A stretch of 36,633 nucleotides of DNA from JBDIAR01 sp039812545. GTDB taxonomy: Bacteria; Actinomycetota; Actinomycetes; Actinomycetales; Dermatophilaceae. Made by a program: the position numbers and the translations under genes. The DNA is taken from NCBI GenBank assembly GCA_039812545.1, contig JBDIAR010000006.1, positions 1-36,633 of the forward strand. Reading direction: 5' to 3'. Below are positions 1 to 7,653 of the stretch, piece after piece. Position 1 is the first letter of the stretch. Every line of letters begins with the position of its first letter. Below the pieces are notes generated by a model that was not told where the DNA came from, searched no databases, and was given only the letters and a program-made list of their open reading frames with translations.

Positions 1-246
1 AAGGACGAGGGTGGCCGGCACACGCCGTTCTACGACAACTACCGTCCGCAGTTCTACTTCCGGACCACGGACGTGACCGGTGTCGTCTCCCTGCCCGAGG
101 GCACCCAGATGATCATGCCCGGTGACAACACCGAGATGACCGTCACCCTCATCCAGCCGATCGCCATGGAAGAGGGCCTGAAGTTCAACATCCGCGAGGG
201 TGGCCGCACCGTCGGCGCCGGTCGCGTGACCAAGATCCTCAAGTAA
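1..246 (+). CDS. tuf: Elongation factor Tu, C-terminal part (5' end outside window)
   Basis: The first 81 codons in frame 1 read as the last domain of elongation factor Tu, ending at TAA 244-246. EF-Tu carries aminoacyl-tRNA to the ribosome as a GTP complex in the cytoplasm. Family-typical stretches are visible: HTPFYDNYRPQFYFRTTDVT, then a PEGTQMIMPGDN segment, then FNIREGGRTVGAGRVTKIL at the very C-terminus. These belong to beta-barrel domain 3, which contacts tRNA and EF-Ts. The GTPase domain and start codon lie upstream of the window. The codon choice is extreme (almost only C or G in third position, AAG for Lys), as expected for a very highly expressed gene. A strong hairpin terminator follows 20 bases after the stop, so tuf is the last gene of its transcript. 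Identification is essentially certain. Confidence 0.97.
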   Translation, partial: KDEGGRHTPFYDNYRPQFYFRTTDVTGVVSLPEGTQMIMPGDNTEMTVTLIQPIAMEEGLKFNIREGGRTVGAGRVTKILK

Positions 247-265
247 GGATCCGCTGGTTCTACCC

Positions 266-303
266 GGTTCGGCCCGGGCCCCGTGAGGGGCCCGGGCCGA
301 ACC
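266..303. terminator. Strong hairpin terminator between tuf and aroE
   Basis: A perfect 17-bp inverted repeat (266-282 with 287-303) closes a GTGA tetraloop at 283-286. The stem is almost all G and C. It lies between the tuf stop (246) and the convergent aroE stop (325), so it can serve both strands. No long U-tract follows, which is common in high-GC actinobacteria. Confidence 0.85.
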
Positions 304-324
304 CGTGTTCCCCTCGGTGTCCGC

Positions 325-1176
325 TCAGCCGGCGCCGAAGATCTCGGTCAGCCGGGCCCGCATGGGAGCAGGGTCGACCCGGACGCCGGTCCACAGCTCG
401 ACCGCGAGCACGCCCTGCCCGACGAGCATGCCGAGGCCGTCGACGGTGCGGGCTCCGCGGGCCGCGGCCTCCCGCAGCAGCCGCGTGGCGGGAGGGTTCG
501 GGATGACGTCGGCGACGACGAGTCCAGGGCGCACCGTGTCCAGGTCTACCGGGGGCATCGTCTCGACGTCCGGATACAGCCCGACCGGCGTCGCGTTGAC
601 CACGATGTCTGCCTGCGGGTTGACGGCATACGAGCCGGACCAGACCTCGGCTCGCGCCCGGGCCGCGGTGTTGGCGGCCACCAGGTCGGCCAGTTCGTCC
701 GCCACGGTCCGGTCTCGGGCCACGACGGTGACCTGCGCGGCCCCGGCCAGAGCACTCTCCACGGCGATCGCCCGAGCCGCGCCACCGGCCCCGAGGAGCA
801 CGAGATGCGCGCCGGCCAGTTCGACGCCCGCGGTCCGTAACGCCTCGACGAAGCCGCGGCCGTCGGTGTTGTCCCCGACCCAGCCGTCATCGCGGCGGGC
901 CACGGCGTTGACCGCGCCGATGAGTCGGGCGGCCGGGGTCAACGACTCGAGGTGGTCGATCACCGCCACCTTGTGCGGCAACGAGCAGTTGAACCCGATC
1001 CATCCCATCGCCCACGCTCCCCGGACGGCGTCGCCGAGGTCCGTCGGGGCGACGTCGCAGTTGAGATAGCGGGCGTCGATGCCGTGGTGGCGATAGGCCG
1101 CCTCGATCATCGCGACGGTCGGGTTCTCGGCGCACGGCGTCGCGAACGAACCGGTGAGGGCCGCCAAGAAGTCCAT
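325..1176 (-). CDS. aroE: Shikimate dehydrogenase family protein
   Basis: The 283-residue protein fits the AroE family, which reduces 3-dehydroshikimate to shikimate with NADPH in the aromatic amino acid pathway. Visible motifs: GFNCSLPHK (residues 61-69, with the catalytic Lys at 69), DNTDGRGF (102-109, the catalytic Asp at 105), and the glycine-rich nucleotide-binding loop LLGAGGAARA in the middle. The substrate loop has NCSLPHK instead of the more usual NVTxPxK, so the protein may belong to a shikimate/quinate-like subfamily rather than the main AroE; substrate is therefore inferred. The ATG at 1176 lies one base after the stop of the small upstream gene, so it appears to be the last gene of the galK-aroE operon. 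It ends facing tuf across a shared terminator. Confidence 0.88.
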   Translation of the reverse strand: MDFLAALTGSFATPCAENPTVAMIEAAYRHHGIDARYLNCDVAPTDLGDAVRGAWAMGWIGFNCSLPHKVAVIDHLESLTPAARLIGAVNAVARRDDGWVGDNTDGRGFVEALRTAGVELAGAHLVLLGAGGAARAIAVESALAGAAQVTVVARDRTVADELADLVAANTAARARAEVWSGSYAVNPQADIVVNATPVGLYPDVETMPPVDLDTVRPGLVVADVIPNPPATRLLREAAARGARTVDGLGMLVGQGVLAVELWTGVRVDPAPMRARLTEIFGAG

Positions 1177-1177
1177 G

Positions 1178-1507
1178 TCAGTCGATGATCCGGGTCACCG
1201 TGCCGGTCGTCCAATCGAAGGCGACCCGCACCGTCGTCAGCTCCGCCGGATAGCGCCGCAGCCTGGTGCCGCGCGGCAGATCGGCGTCCTCGCCCCAGGG
1301 CAGCTGCAGGTGGTCGGTGGCCCCGCCGACATCGCGGACGAGCAGGGCCTCGAACTCCGGTCGGCCCTGGTATGCCGCGCGGCGCTGCGCGCGAGCCTGT
1401 GCCCACGACGCGGCGCCGGCCCGCCCGTCGAGGACCGGGGCCGTGGGCCGGCGCCGATCGCCGAACAGCCTGCGGGCCAGCCAACCCGCCCGTCGCGGGC
1501 CGGTCAC
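1178..1507 (-). CDS. Hypothetical protein, 109 aa
   Basis: I do not recognise this 109-residue protein. It starts with GTG at 1507, whose GTGA overlaps the TGA stop of the upstream phosphatase gene, and it ends one base before the aroE ATG, so it is held tightly inside the operon and is very likely translated. The first half is rich in Arg and Ala (about residues 1-50); the second half (LLVRDVGGATDHLQLPWGE, then LRRYPAELTTVRVAFDW) looks like a folded beta-rich unit. No signal peptide, membrane segment or Cys/His motif is visible. The main support for a real gene is the coupled position between two recognisable genes. Function is unknown. Confidence 0.7.
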   Translation of the reverse strand: MTGPRRAGWLARRLFGDRRRPTAPVLDGRAGAASWAQARAQRRAAYQGRPEFEALLVRDVGGATDHLQLPWGEDADLPRGTRLRRYPAELTTVRVAFDWTTGTVTRIID

Positions 1508-2430
1508 GACCGCGCCCCCGAGTCCGGGACGGGCGGGGCGGCTGCGGCGGCTGCGGCGGCTGCGGAGTCCGGGGTATCAGGGCCGTCGCGGGGTGCCAGG
1601 ACCTGGGCCAGCAGGAAACCGGCCAGTTCGGTCGCGGCCATCGCCTCCGGGGCCGCCGATCCGGGCTCCCCGAAATAGCGCACCGCCAGAAACGAGCGGC
1701 GTTCGGTCTCGCTGTCGCCGCCGTGCGCGTCGGCACCGGCGGCCGTGGTCTGGCCGTGGTCGGTGGTGACCGCGAGCAGCCAGTCTTCGCCCGGGTCGGC
1801 CCGCCGCCGGTCCTCGATCGCCTGCACGATCGGCCGCAGGTAGCCGTCGACGATCGACATGGCCGTCCGGTACTCCGGCGAGTCACCCCCGTAGACGTGC
1901 GCGGCCTCGTCCACCCCCTCGAAGTAGACGAACCCGGCCCGCATCGAACGCCCCCGCCCGAGGCCGTCGATCAGGCGCGGCGCGATCGCGGCCAACTCCC
2001 GGTCGGCGGCCGCCGCGCCGTACGGGATGGCCGAGCGGATCACGACCCGGTGCTGGCCGCGACGCTGCTGGTCGACCCGGCTGTGGATGACCGGACCCGG
2101 TCCGCCCGGATCGGCCAACGCCGGCCAGGCGACGGCGGCGAACGTTTCGGCATACGGGTCGGCGAACCACACCCGCGACAGCAGATCCGGGTGGTACTGC
2201 AACCGGTGACCGCCGAAGTCGTTGTCCCGCACCCCGTGCTCCGCGTGGCCCGCGCCGGTCAGCAGGCTCGCCCAGCCCGGGCCCGACGTCGTCGGCGGCT
2301 CCATCCAGACCGTCCCGAGCGACCCAGCCGGCCCGGTCGCGAGATCGACCAGCGTCGGCGCCACCCACGGCTCGCGGGCCACGTCGATCCGCAGGCCGTC
2401 GATGCCGACGAGGAGCAGGTTGCGGGTCAC
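1504..2430 (-). CDS. Alkaline phosphatase superfamily enzyme (nucleotide pyrophosphatase/phosphodiesterase-like)
   Basis: A 308-residue metal-dependent hydrolase of the alkaline phosphatase superfamily. The metal ligand Asp is in LLLVGIDGLR (Asp11), the likely nucleophile is Thr48 or Ser49 in PPTTSGPGWASLLTG, and later ligands appear in YFEGVDEAAHVYGG and AVTTDHGQT. Such enzymes cleave phosphodiester or pyrophosphate bonds; the substrate cannot be read here. No signal peptide is visible, so it is probably cytoplasmic. I chose the GTG at 2430 because its GTGA overlaps the TGA of the DUF2785-like gene (2427-2429); the longer reading frame to 2940 only shadows that gene. The C-terminus is an Ala run (nine Ala) encoded by a 9-bp tandem repeat, then a Pro-rich tail. 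It is translationally coupled to both neighbours. Confidence 0.82.
   Translation of the reverse strand: MTRNLLLVGIDGLRIDVAREPWVAPTLVDLATGPAGSLGTVWMEPPTTSGPGWASLLTGAGHAEHGVRDNDFGGHRLQYHPDLLSRVWFADPYAETFAAVAWPALADPGGPGPVIHSRVDQQRRGQHRVVIRSAIPYGAAAADRELAAIAPRLIDGLGRGRSMRAGFVYFEGVDEAAHVYGGDSPEYRTAMSIVDGYLRPIVQAIEDRRRADPGEDWLLAVTTDHGQTTAAGADAHGGDSETERRSFLAVRYFGEPGSAAPEAMAATELAGFLLAQVLAPRDGPDTPDSAAAAAAAAAPPVPDSGARS
1541..1567. repeat. 9-bp tandem repeat coding for a poly-Ala tail
   Basis: Three units of GCTGCGGCG (the last ends GAG) lie inside the 3' end of the phosphatase-like gene and encode its Ala run. Period nine keeps the frame, so copy number could vary without breaking the gene. Confidence 0.8.
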
Positions 2431-3200
2431 GACGCCGCCACCGGCCGGCACTGCCAGAAGCCCGGCGCCGCGTCTCGCAGGATCTGGGTGAGCGCGCGGC
2501 ATACCGGCTCGGCGAGAGGCACGCTGATCGGCTCGCCGCGCCACAGCGGCACCTCCCGCAACCCGACGAGCAGCGCGCGCAGGGTATGCCGCAGGTTGGC
2601 GGGTTCGGGCCGGCCGGGTTCGGGGGAGCCGGTCGCGACCGCCCGGATCGGGCCGAGCCAGGCGGTCGCGGCGGGCTCGTCGAGGTTCGGGCGGGCGAGC
2701 GCCGCGGCGATCGCCCGGGCCAGGTGATCGGGTTCGGCTCCCAGCCACGCGAACTCGGTCGGCGCGAGCAGCCGCCGGGTCAGCGTCGCGAGTAACGGCG
2801 CGGGGGCGCCGTGGCCGCCGCGGGCGATCGAGGCCAGGGCGTCGGCGCCGTGGCACAGGGTGTCGAGGTCGCCGAGGTCGGGATCCCCGTCGCGCAGGTC
2901 CGTTTCGGCCGGGTACCAACGCCGGATCGCCTCGACCCACGGCGCCGGGAAGTGGCCGGTGGCGGCGAGTTCGACCAGGACCCGGGCGGCGCTCGACCGG
3001 GCCTGGATCCGCGGGTCCGTGAGCATCGTGGTCATCGCGTCGCCGAGCGCCGTCCGGTCGGGTTCCGAGATCCCGTATGCCAGTGCTCGGGTGAGGTCTG
3101 CGACGGCGGCGTCGCGGGTGGCTTCGTCCTCGGCGGCGAGCCGGGCGGACCAGGCCGTGACGGGGGTGAGGGGATGCTCAAGGGGACGGGAAGCGGTCAC
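2427..3200 (-). CDS. DUF2785-like protein
   Basis: A 257-residue, Ala/Leu-rich, mostly helical protein. The stretch WYPAETDLRDGD followed by LCHGADALASIARGG resembles the conserved core of DUF2785 proteins (EKDLRG, then HGADxL), a family of unknown role with HEAT-like helices. This match is from memory and moderate. There is no signal peptide or clear membrane segment. The start is GTG at 3200: its GTGA overlaps the galK stop at 3197-3199, while the longer frame upstream merely runs antisense-free through galK in another phase. The stop overlaps the next gene in the same way, so galK, this gene and the phosphatase-like gene are coupled. A role linked to sugar metabolism is only suggested by position. 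Confidence 0.7.
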   Translation of the reverse strand: MTASRPLEHPLTPVTAWSARLAAEDEATRDAAVADLTRALAYGISEPDRTALGDAMTTMLTDPRIQARSSAARVLVELAATGHFPAPWVEAIRRWYPAETDLRDGDPDLGDLDTLCHGADALASIARGGHGAPAPLLATLTRRLLAPTEFAWLGAEPDHLARAIAAALARPNLDEPAATAWLGPIRAVATGSPEPGRPEPANLRHTLRALLVGLREVPLWRGEPISVPLAEPVCRALTQILRDAAPGFWQCRPVAAS

Positions 3201-4333
3201 GACGGGGACTCGTCGAGGGCCGCCGGACCGGCCGGATGGACCGGGAACGCCACGGGTGGGTCGAAACCCTCGCGGGCGAACGCTTCGGTCACCGCAGCGG
3301 CGACCGCGTCCCGACGTCCCCGGGGGATCAGCGCGATGGCCGACCCGCCGAACCCGCCGCCGGTCATCCGGGCTCCGAGCGCCCCCGCCGAGCGGGCCGA
3401 CGCGACCGCCGTGTCCAACTCCGGACAGGACACCTCGTAATCCACCCGCAGGCTGTCGTGCGAGGCGTCGAAGAGTCGCCCAACCTCGGCGACGTCGCCG
3501 GCCCGCAGCGCGGTGACACACCGCCCCACCCGGTCGATCTCGGTCACCACATGCCGGACCCGGGCCCGCGTCACGTCGTCGCGCAGTTTCGGCAGGGCCG
3601 CCGCCAGGTCGCCCGGCTCGATCTCCCGCAGCGTGTCGACCCGCAGCCGTCGAGCCGCCGCCTCGCACATGGTGCGACGAGCGGCATACTGGCCGTCGAC
3701 CAAGCGGTGCGGCGCCTTGGTGTCGATGACGAGGAGCTCGACGCCCGCTGCGGCCAGGTCGGTCGGGATGTGCTCGATCGTCCCGTCGCGGCAGTCCAGC
3801 AGGAGGGCATGCCCGACCCGGGACCGCAGCGAGGCGGCCTGATCCAACCCGCCCGTGGGGGCGCCGGCGATCTTGTTCTCGGCCAGCTGGCATCGGCGGG
3901 CGAGTTCGGCCCGGCCGGCGTCGTCGGTGAGCAGGTCCGGGCGCAGCAGGCCGGCCAGCGCCACCGCCACCGAACAGGTCAGGGCGGCCGAACTGGACAG
4001 TCCCGCCCCCTGCGGGACGTCGCTACGCAGCGCGACCAGCCCGCCGGGTACCCGATCACCGGCCCGTTCGAACGCCCAGAAGACGCCCGCCACGTAGGCC
4101 CGCCAGCCGCGGACCGAACCCGGTCGCAACCGGTCCAGATCGACATAGCGCGCCGCCCGATGGCCCTCCGAACGCATCCGCAGCCGACGATCCGACGCGG
4201 GCTGGAACACGGCATACGTGCGGTGGGGCAAAGCGATCGGCAAGGCCAGACCGCCGTTGTAGTCGGTGTGTTCCCCGATCAGGTTGACCCGGCCGGGAGC
4301 GCTGGCCGCGATGGCGTCGGCGGTCGGTTCCAT
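3197..4333 (-). CDS. galK: Galactokinase
   Basis: A 378-residue GHMP kinase that phosphorylates galactose to galactose-1-phosphate in the Leloir pathway. The galactokinase signature GRVNLIGEHTDYNGG is at residues 14-28, the ATP-binding GHMP motif GAGLSSSAAL at 109-118, the catalytic Asp in GGLDQAAS at 164, and the third GHMP motif GGGFGGSAIAL near residue 330. Length fits the family. I start at ATG 4333, where an AGCGTA (TACGCT on the minus strand) box ends 6 bases upstream, suggesting a leaderless message; longer starts enter the divergent gene's promoter. galT and galE are not in the window. It is the first gene of the run galK, DUF2785-like, phosphatase-like, hypothetical, aroE, linked by GTGA overlaps. 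Confidence 0.92.
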   Translation of the reverse strand: MEPTADAIAASAPGRVNLIGEHTDYNGGLALPIALPHRTYAVFQPASDRRLRMRSEGHRAARYVDLDRLRPGSVRGWRAYVAGVFWAFERAGDRVPGGLVALRSDVPQGAGLSSSAALTCSVAVALAGLLRPDLLTDDAGRAELARRCQLAENKIAGAPTGGLDQAASLRSRVGHALLLDCRDGTIEHIPTDLAAAGVELLVIDTKAPHRLVDGQYAARRTMCEAAARRLRVDTLREIEPGDLAAALPKLRDDVTRARVRHVVTEIDRVGRCVTALRAGDVAEVGRLFDASHDSLRVDYEVSCPELDTAVASARSAGALGARMTGGGFGGSAIALIPRGRRDAVAAAVTEAFAREGFDPPVAFPVHPAGPAALDESPS

Positions 4334-4339
4334 CCGCCC

Positions 4340-4345
4340 AGCGTA
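4340..4345 (-). promoter_or_regulatory. Putative -10 box of galK (leaderless)
   Basis: TACGCT on the minus strand ends 6 bases before the galK ATG. The same box with the same following GGGC occurs before the carboxypeptidase gene at 7627-7632. No good -35 is visible. Confidence 0.5.
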
Positions 4346-4385
4346 GTGACGCGCCCGCGCTCCGGAGCCGTCCTGACCGGCCGTG

Positions 4386-4414
4386 TTGGACAGTTGGCGG
4401 TGGCCCGCGACAAT
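4386..4414 (+). promoter_or_regulatory. Promoter TTGGAC-17-GACAAT
   Basis: TTGGAC (4386-4391), a 17-base spacer and GACAAT (4409-4414) form a near-consensus vegetative promoter. Transcription would start at or next to the ATG at 4422, giving a leaderless mRNA. Confidence 0.6.
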
Positions 4415-4421
4415 ACTTCCC

Positions 4422-5015
4422 ATGGCCGACCACCGGGGCGGATCCGTCCTGCGGGACGCGGCGCCGAACGATCCGCCGCTCCGGCCGCGCCGGGCCGCCG
4501 GAACGCGCACCATCGGGGTGACCATTCCGATGCCCGAGCCCTACCGCAGTGCCCTGCAGGCGCACCGCGCGTCATACGGAGACCCGGCCGCCGACACCAT
4601 CCCCCCGCACATCACCTTGATGCCACCGACCCAGGTGGATCCGCTGGAACTGGCCGAGCTGATCGACCACATCGAGGAGGTGGCGGCCACCCGTCCGCCG
4701 TTCGTCATCGTGCTGGCCGGCACCGGGACGTTCCGGCCGGTCTCGCCGGTGGTCTTCGTCGAGCTGGTCGCGGGCGCCGCCGAGTGCGCCGATCTGGACC
4801 GGGCGCTACGGGCCGGACCGCTCGCGGTGGCGCCGACCTTCGCATACCACCCGCACGTGACGGTGGCCCATCACGTCGACGACGCGGCGCTGGACCGGGC
4901 CGAACGAGAACTCGCCTCGTTCGCCGGCAGTTTCGTCGTGCAGGCCTTCGAGATCGACGAGCTCGCCGCCGACGAGCACTGGCAGACGTTGCGGGCCTTC
5001 CCGTTGAAGGGCTGA
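4422..5015 (+). CDS. 2'-5' RNA ligase family protein (2H phosphoesterase)
   Basis: A 197-residue protein with the two HxT motifs that define the 2H phosphoesterase superfamily: PPHITLMP (His63, Thr65) and YHPHVTVAHH (His145, Thr147). The two histidines act together on 2'-5' or cyclic phosphodiester bonds; bacterial members are often labelled 2'-5' RNA ligase, but the true substrate is usually unknown. The first 25 residues are Arg/Pro-rich and probably disordered. ATG 4422 is preferred over an upstream in-frame start at 4383 because a good promoter ends 7 bases before it and the earlier residues would fall in that promoter. The YihY-like gene follows after 34 bases and may share the transcript. 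Confidence 0.85.
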   Translation: MADHRGGSVLRDAAPNDPPLRPRRAAGTRTIGVTIPMPEPYRSALQAHRASYGDPAADTIPPHITLMPPTQVDPLELAELIDHIEEVAATRPPFVIVLAGTGTFRPVSPVVFVELVAGAAECADLDRALRAGPLAVAPTFAYHPHVTVAHHVDDAALDRAERELASFAGSFVVQAFEIDELAADEHWQTLRAFPLKG

Positions 5016-5049
5016 GGGCGACGATGGATCAGGGTGACGGGCGAGGGCG

Positions 5050-6141
5050 ATGGACGCGCTGAAGCGGGTGTGGGAGCGGATCCAACGGCTCAAACCGTTG
5101 CGGGTCTGGAAGCGGTACGGCGATGCGCGCGGTGACCTGTTGGCCGCCGGAGTCGGGTACTTCGCGTTCTTCTCCGCGTTCCCGGGGATCGTGTTGCTCT
5201 TCACGATCGCCGGCTTCGTGCTGCGCAGTCGCCCGGAGCTGATCGACGAGATCGCCGCGGGGGTCAACAGCGCGCTGCCCGGGTTCGTCCGGACCGCCGA
5301 CAATCCCCAGGGCGTCATCCCGCTCAGCGCCCCCGGCGTCGGGGCGCTCACCGTGGCGGGCGCGGTCTCGTTCGTCACGCTGTTGTTGTCCGGGCTGGGG
5401 TGGATCGGGTCGCTGCGGGCCGCGATCCGGGCGATCTTCGGGCTGGGTGGTTCGCCGGGCAATGTGCTGACCGACAAGCTGCGCGATCTCGGGGTGTTCA
5501 TCGGGCTCGGTTTCGGGATCGGCCTGTCCGCGATCCTCTCCGGCGCGATCGGTGGGCTCGCGGGACCGCTGTCGACCATGCTCGGAGCGCAGCACCAGGA
5601 GGCTCTCGTCACGATCCTCGGCCTGGTCGTCGGCGCCGTCATCGACATCTCGCTGATGGTGCTGCTGCTGCGGGTGCTCTCCGGTGCCCCGCTGCCCTGG
5701 CGGGATGTCCGCAACGGCGCGATCGTCGGCGGCGTCGGGATGACGCTGATGAAGTTCTTCGGCAGTTTCCTCATCGCCCAGGCCACCAAATCGCCGCTGA
5801 TCGCCTCCGTCGCCGTCCCGGTCGGCCTGCTGTTCTGGCTGAACCTGATGTCCCGGGTGACCCTGTTCGCCGCGTCGTGGGCCGCCTCGGATGCGGCCGA
5901 GGCCGCCGAGGCCGCCGAGGCCACGGTGGCCGCTGGGCGCGCCGCGGATCCCGCCGCTCCCCACGAAGCCTCGCCCGCCGAACCGACTCAGGACGCGTCG
6001 ACCGTGGCCGTCCCCCCGACGGCGGTGGCCGAGGCCCCTGCTCGGCGACGCGGAAAAGTGGCGGCCGCCGTCGGTCTGGGGGCGGCGGTGTATGCCGGTG
6101 TCGAGGCGGTGATCAGGGCGAGCCGGTCACGACGCCGCTGA
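5050..6141 (+). CDS. YihY/BrkB family inner-membrane protein
   Basis: A 363-residue membrane protein of the YihY/BrkB (UPF0761-like) family. About six hydrophobic segments are visible, starting with GVGYFAFFSAFPGIVLLFTI near residue 35 and ending with LIASVAVPVGLLFWLNLMSR near residue 260. The motif YFAFFSAFPG near the N-terminus is typical of the family. Function is not settled; the old RNase BN label for YihY is known to be wrong. The C-terminal 90 residues form a cytoplasmic tail with AAEAAEAAEA repeats and Pro/Ala-rich sequence, ending in SRSRRR. A GAGGGCG stretch precedes the ATG. The stop overlaps by 15 bases the end of the convergent carboxypeptidase gene. Confidence 0.88.
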   Translation: MDALKRVWERIQRLKPLRVWKRYGDARGDLLAAGVGYFAFFSAFPGIVLLFTIAGFVLRSRPELIDEIAAGVNSALPGFVRTADNPQGVIPLSAPGVGALTVAGAVSFVTLLLSGLGWIGSLRAAIRAIFGLGGSPGNVLTDKLRDLGVFIGLGFGIGLSAILSGAIGGLAGPLSTMLGAQHQEALVTILGLVVGAVIDISLMVLLLRVLSGAPLPWRDVRNGAIVGGVGMTLMKFFGSFLIAQATKSPLIASVAVPVGLLFWLNLMSRVTLFAASWAASDAAEAAEAAEATVAAGRAADPAAPHEASPAEPTQDASTVAVPPTAVAEAPARRRGKVAAAVGLGAAVYAGVEAVIRASRSRRR

Positions 6142-7620
6142 CCGACGCCCCGCCCGACGGGCCACGCCGATGGCGCCGAGCGCAACCACCCCGGCCAGGC
6201 CCACGAAGGGCCAGGCCGGTGGCGGCGAACCTGTCTGCCCCGTCGACCCTGACGACGCGGTCGCCGGCGAGGCGCCCGCCGCCCCGCTCGGCCCTGCGGC
6301 CGTCGCAGGGGCACCGGTCACCGCCGCCGTGGAACCGGCCGCGCCCGGTGATGCCGCGGTGGACGGACCCGGCGCCGTCGTGGGAACCGAGGCGGAGGTC
6401 GGAGCACCCGTAGAGCCCGTCGTCGTCGTCGCGGCCCCGGGAGTCGGTCGCCGGGCCGTCCCCGGCGCCACGAGTGTCCCGACCGGCGTCAGCGCCGAGG
6501 CGTGCGCGAAGGTCCAGTCGAGCAGCGCCGCCGTCGGCTTCCAGTCCGCGCTGAGCGCCCCGAGCCACACGACGAGCAGTGTCCGCCCGCCGCGGGTCGC
6601 CGCGCCCACGAAGGTGTGCTTGGCCCGGTCGGTCCGCCCGGTCTTGATCCCGATCGCCCCGGGGTAGTTCCACAAGAAGGTGTTGATATTGGCGATGTCG
6701 AAGGCGTCGTGGACGACCCCGGCCGCGTCCTTGCCGCCGGGGAATTTCGCGGTGCGCATCCCGACGTAGGTCCGGAACCGAGGGTCCGCCATGGCCGCGC
6801 GCGCGAAGAGCGCGAGGTCGTATGCGCTGGACATCTGACCGTCCTCGTCCAGCCCGCTGGGGTCCTTGGCGACCGTGTCGTACGCGCCCAGCCGGGCCGC
6901 GGTGGCGTTCATCGCGGCCAGCGTCTGGTCGTACCCGCCCGCGGCGTCGGCCAGGGCATACGCGGCGTCGTTGGAACTGGACAGCAGCAGCGCCTTGAAC
7001 AGGTCGTCGACGGCATACGGATTGCCCGCGATCATCCCCACGCGCGAACCCGCGGCGTCGACATCGTCCTGCGTTGCCATCACCTTGGTGGTCCCCTTGA
7101 GCCGCGGCAGGACCGTCGCGGCCAGCAGGACCTTCAACGTGCTGGCCGGCCGGAGCCGGGCATGCGGCGCGCGCGCCGCGAGGATCTGGCCGCTGGTCAG
7201 GTCGGCGACCAGGAAGGACACGGCCGGTGGCTCGGGCGGTGCCGGCACCGAACCGGTCGGCGCCCAGATGAGGCCCGCCGCCGCCAGCCCGGCTCCGCCG
7301 ACGGTATCGGCCGAGGCGATCGCGGGGGCGGGGAAGGGGACCGGCTGAGTGGGTGCGCACCGGACGACGGGGGCCGGTGCGGGCGTGGTGTGATGGCCGC
7401 CCTTCGCCGTGCTGCTCGCGGCGGGCGTCGGTTCGACCGTGCGCATCGCGAACCCCGGTCGGCACGGTTCCTGCGGGCTCCAGGTCCAGGTGGACGCGGT
7501 CGGCGAGGGCGTCGGCGCCGGTGTGGCAGCGGCCTGCGCGAGCACGCCCGACCCGCTCGCCGCCAGGACGAACACCCCGGCCACCGTGGCCGTCACTCTG
7601 CGCCGTGCCGCGTACCCCAC
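6127..7620 (-). CDS. D-alanyl-D-alanine carboxypeptidase (penicillin-binding protein, serine type S11)
   Basis: A 497-residue exported peptidoglycan carboxypeptidase. The three active-site motifs are all present: STLK (Ser160, Lys163), SSN (Ser215-Asn217) and KTG (326-328). It would trim the terminal D-Ala of stem peptides outside the cell. Residues 6-30 form a signal peptide (RRR, then a hydrophobic stretch to AQA), followed by a Pro/Thr-rich linker of about 100 residues. After the catalytic domain there is a second low-complexity Thr/Pro/Ser/Ala region, then a C-terminal membrane helix (PFVGLAGVVALGAIGVARR) with a basic tail, so the enzyme is anchored at both hydrophobic ends or at least at the C-terminus. 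GTG 7620 is chosen because a TACGCT box ends 6 bases upstream. The gene diverges from manC across 33 bp. Confidence 0.9.
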   Translation of the reverse strand: MGYAARRRVTATVAGVFVLAASGSGVLAQAAATPAPTPSPTASTWTWSPQEPCRPGFAMRTVEPTPAASSTAKGGHHTTPAPAPVVRCAPTQPVPFPAPAIASADTVGGAGLAAAGLIWAPTGSVPAPPEPPAVSFLVADLTSGQILAARAPHARLRPASTLKVLLAATVLPRLKGTTKVMATQDDVDAAGSRVGMIAGNPYAVDDLFKALLLSSSNDAAYALADAAGGYDQTLAAMNATAARLGAYDTVAKDPSGLDEDGQMSSAYDLALFARAAMADPRFRTYVGMRTAKFPGGKDAAGVVHDAFDIANINTFLWNYPGAIGIKTGRTDRAKHTFVGAATRGGRTLLVVWLGALSADWKPTAALLDWTFAHASALTPVGTLVAPGTARRPTPGAATTTTGSTGAPTSASVPTTAPGPSTAASPGAAGSTAAVTGAPATAAGPSGAAGASPATASSGSTGQTGSPPPAWPFVGLAGVVALGAIGVARRAGRRSAAS

Positions 7621-7626
7621 CGGCCC

Positions 7627-7647
7627 AGCGTAGATCCTCGTTAGTCT
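7627..7647. promoter_or_regulatory. Back-to-back leaderless -10 boxes between carboxypeptidase and manC
   Basis: Only 33 bp separate the two divergent starts. On the minus strand TACGCT (7632-7627) ends 6 bases before GTG 7620; on the plus strand TAGTCT (7642-7647) ends 6 bases before ATG 7654. Neither gene has room for a ribosome binding site after its transcription start. Confidence 0.5.
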
Positions 7648-7653
7648 TTCGGT

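Noticed and set aside
5029..5964. 311-codon minus-strand frame rich in Gln/Arg/Asp/Pro
   Set aside because: Antisense shadow of the YihY-like gene.
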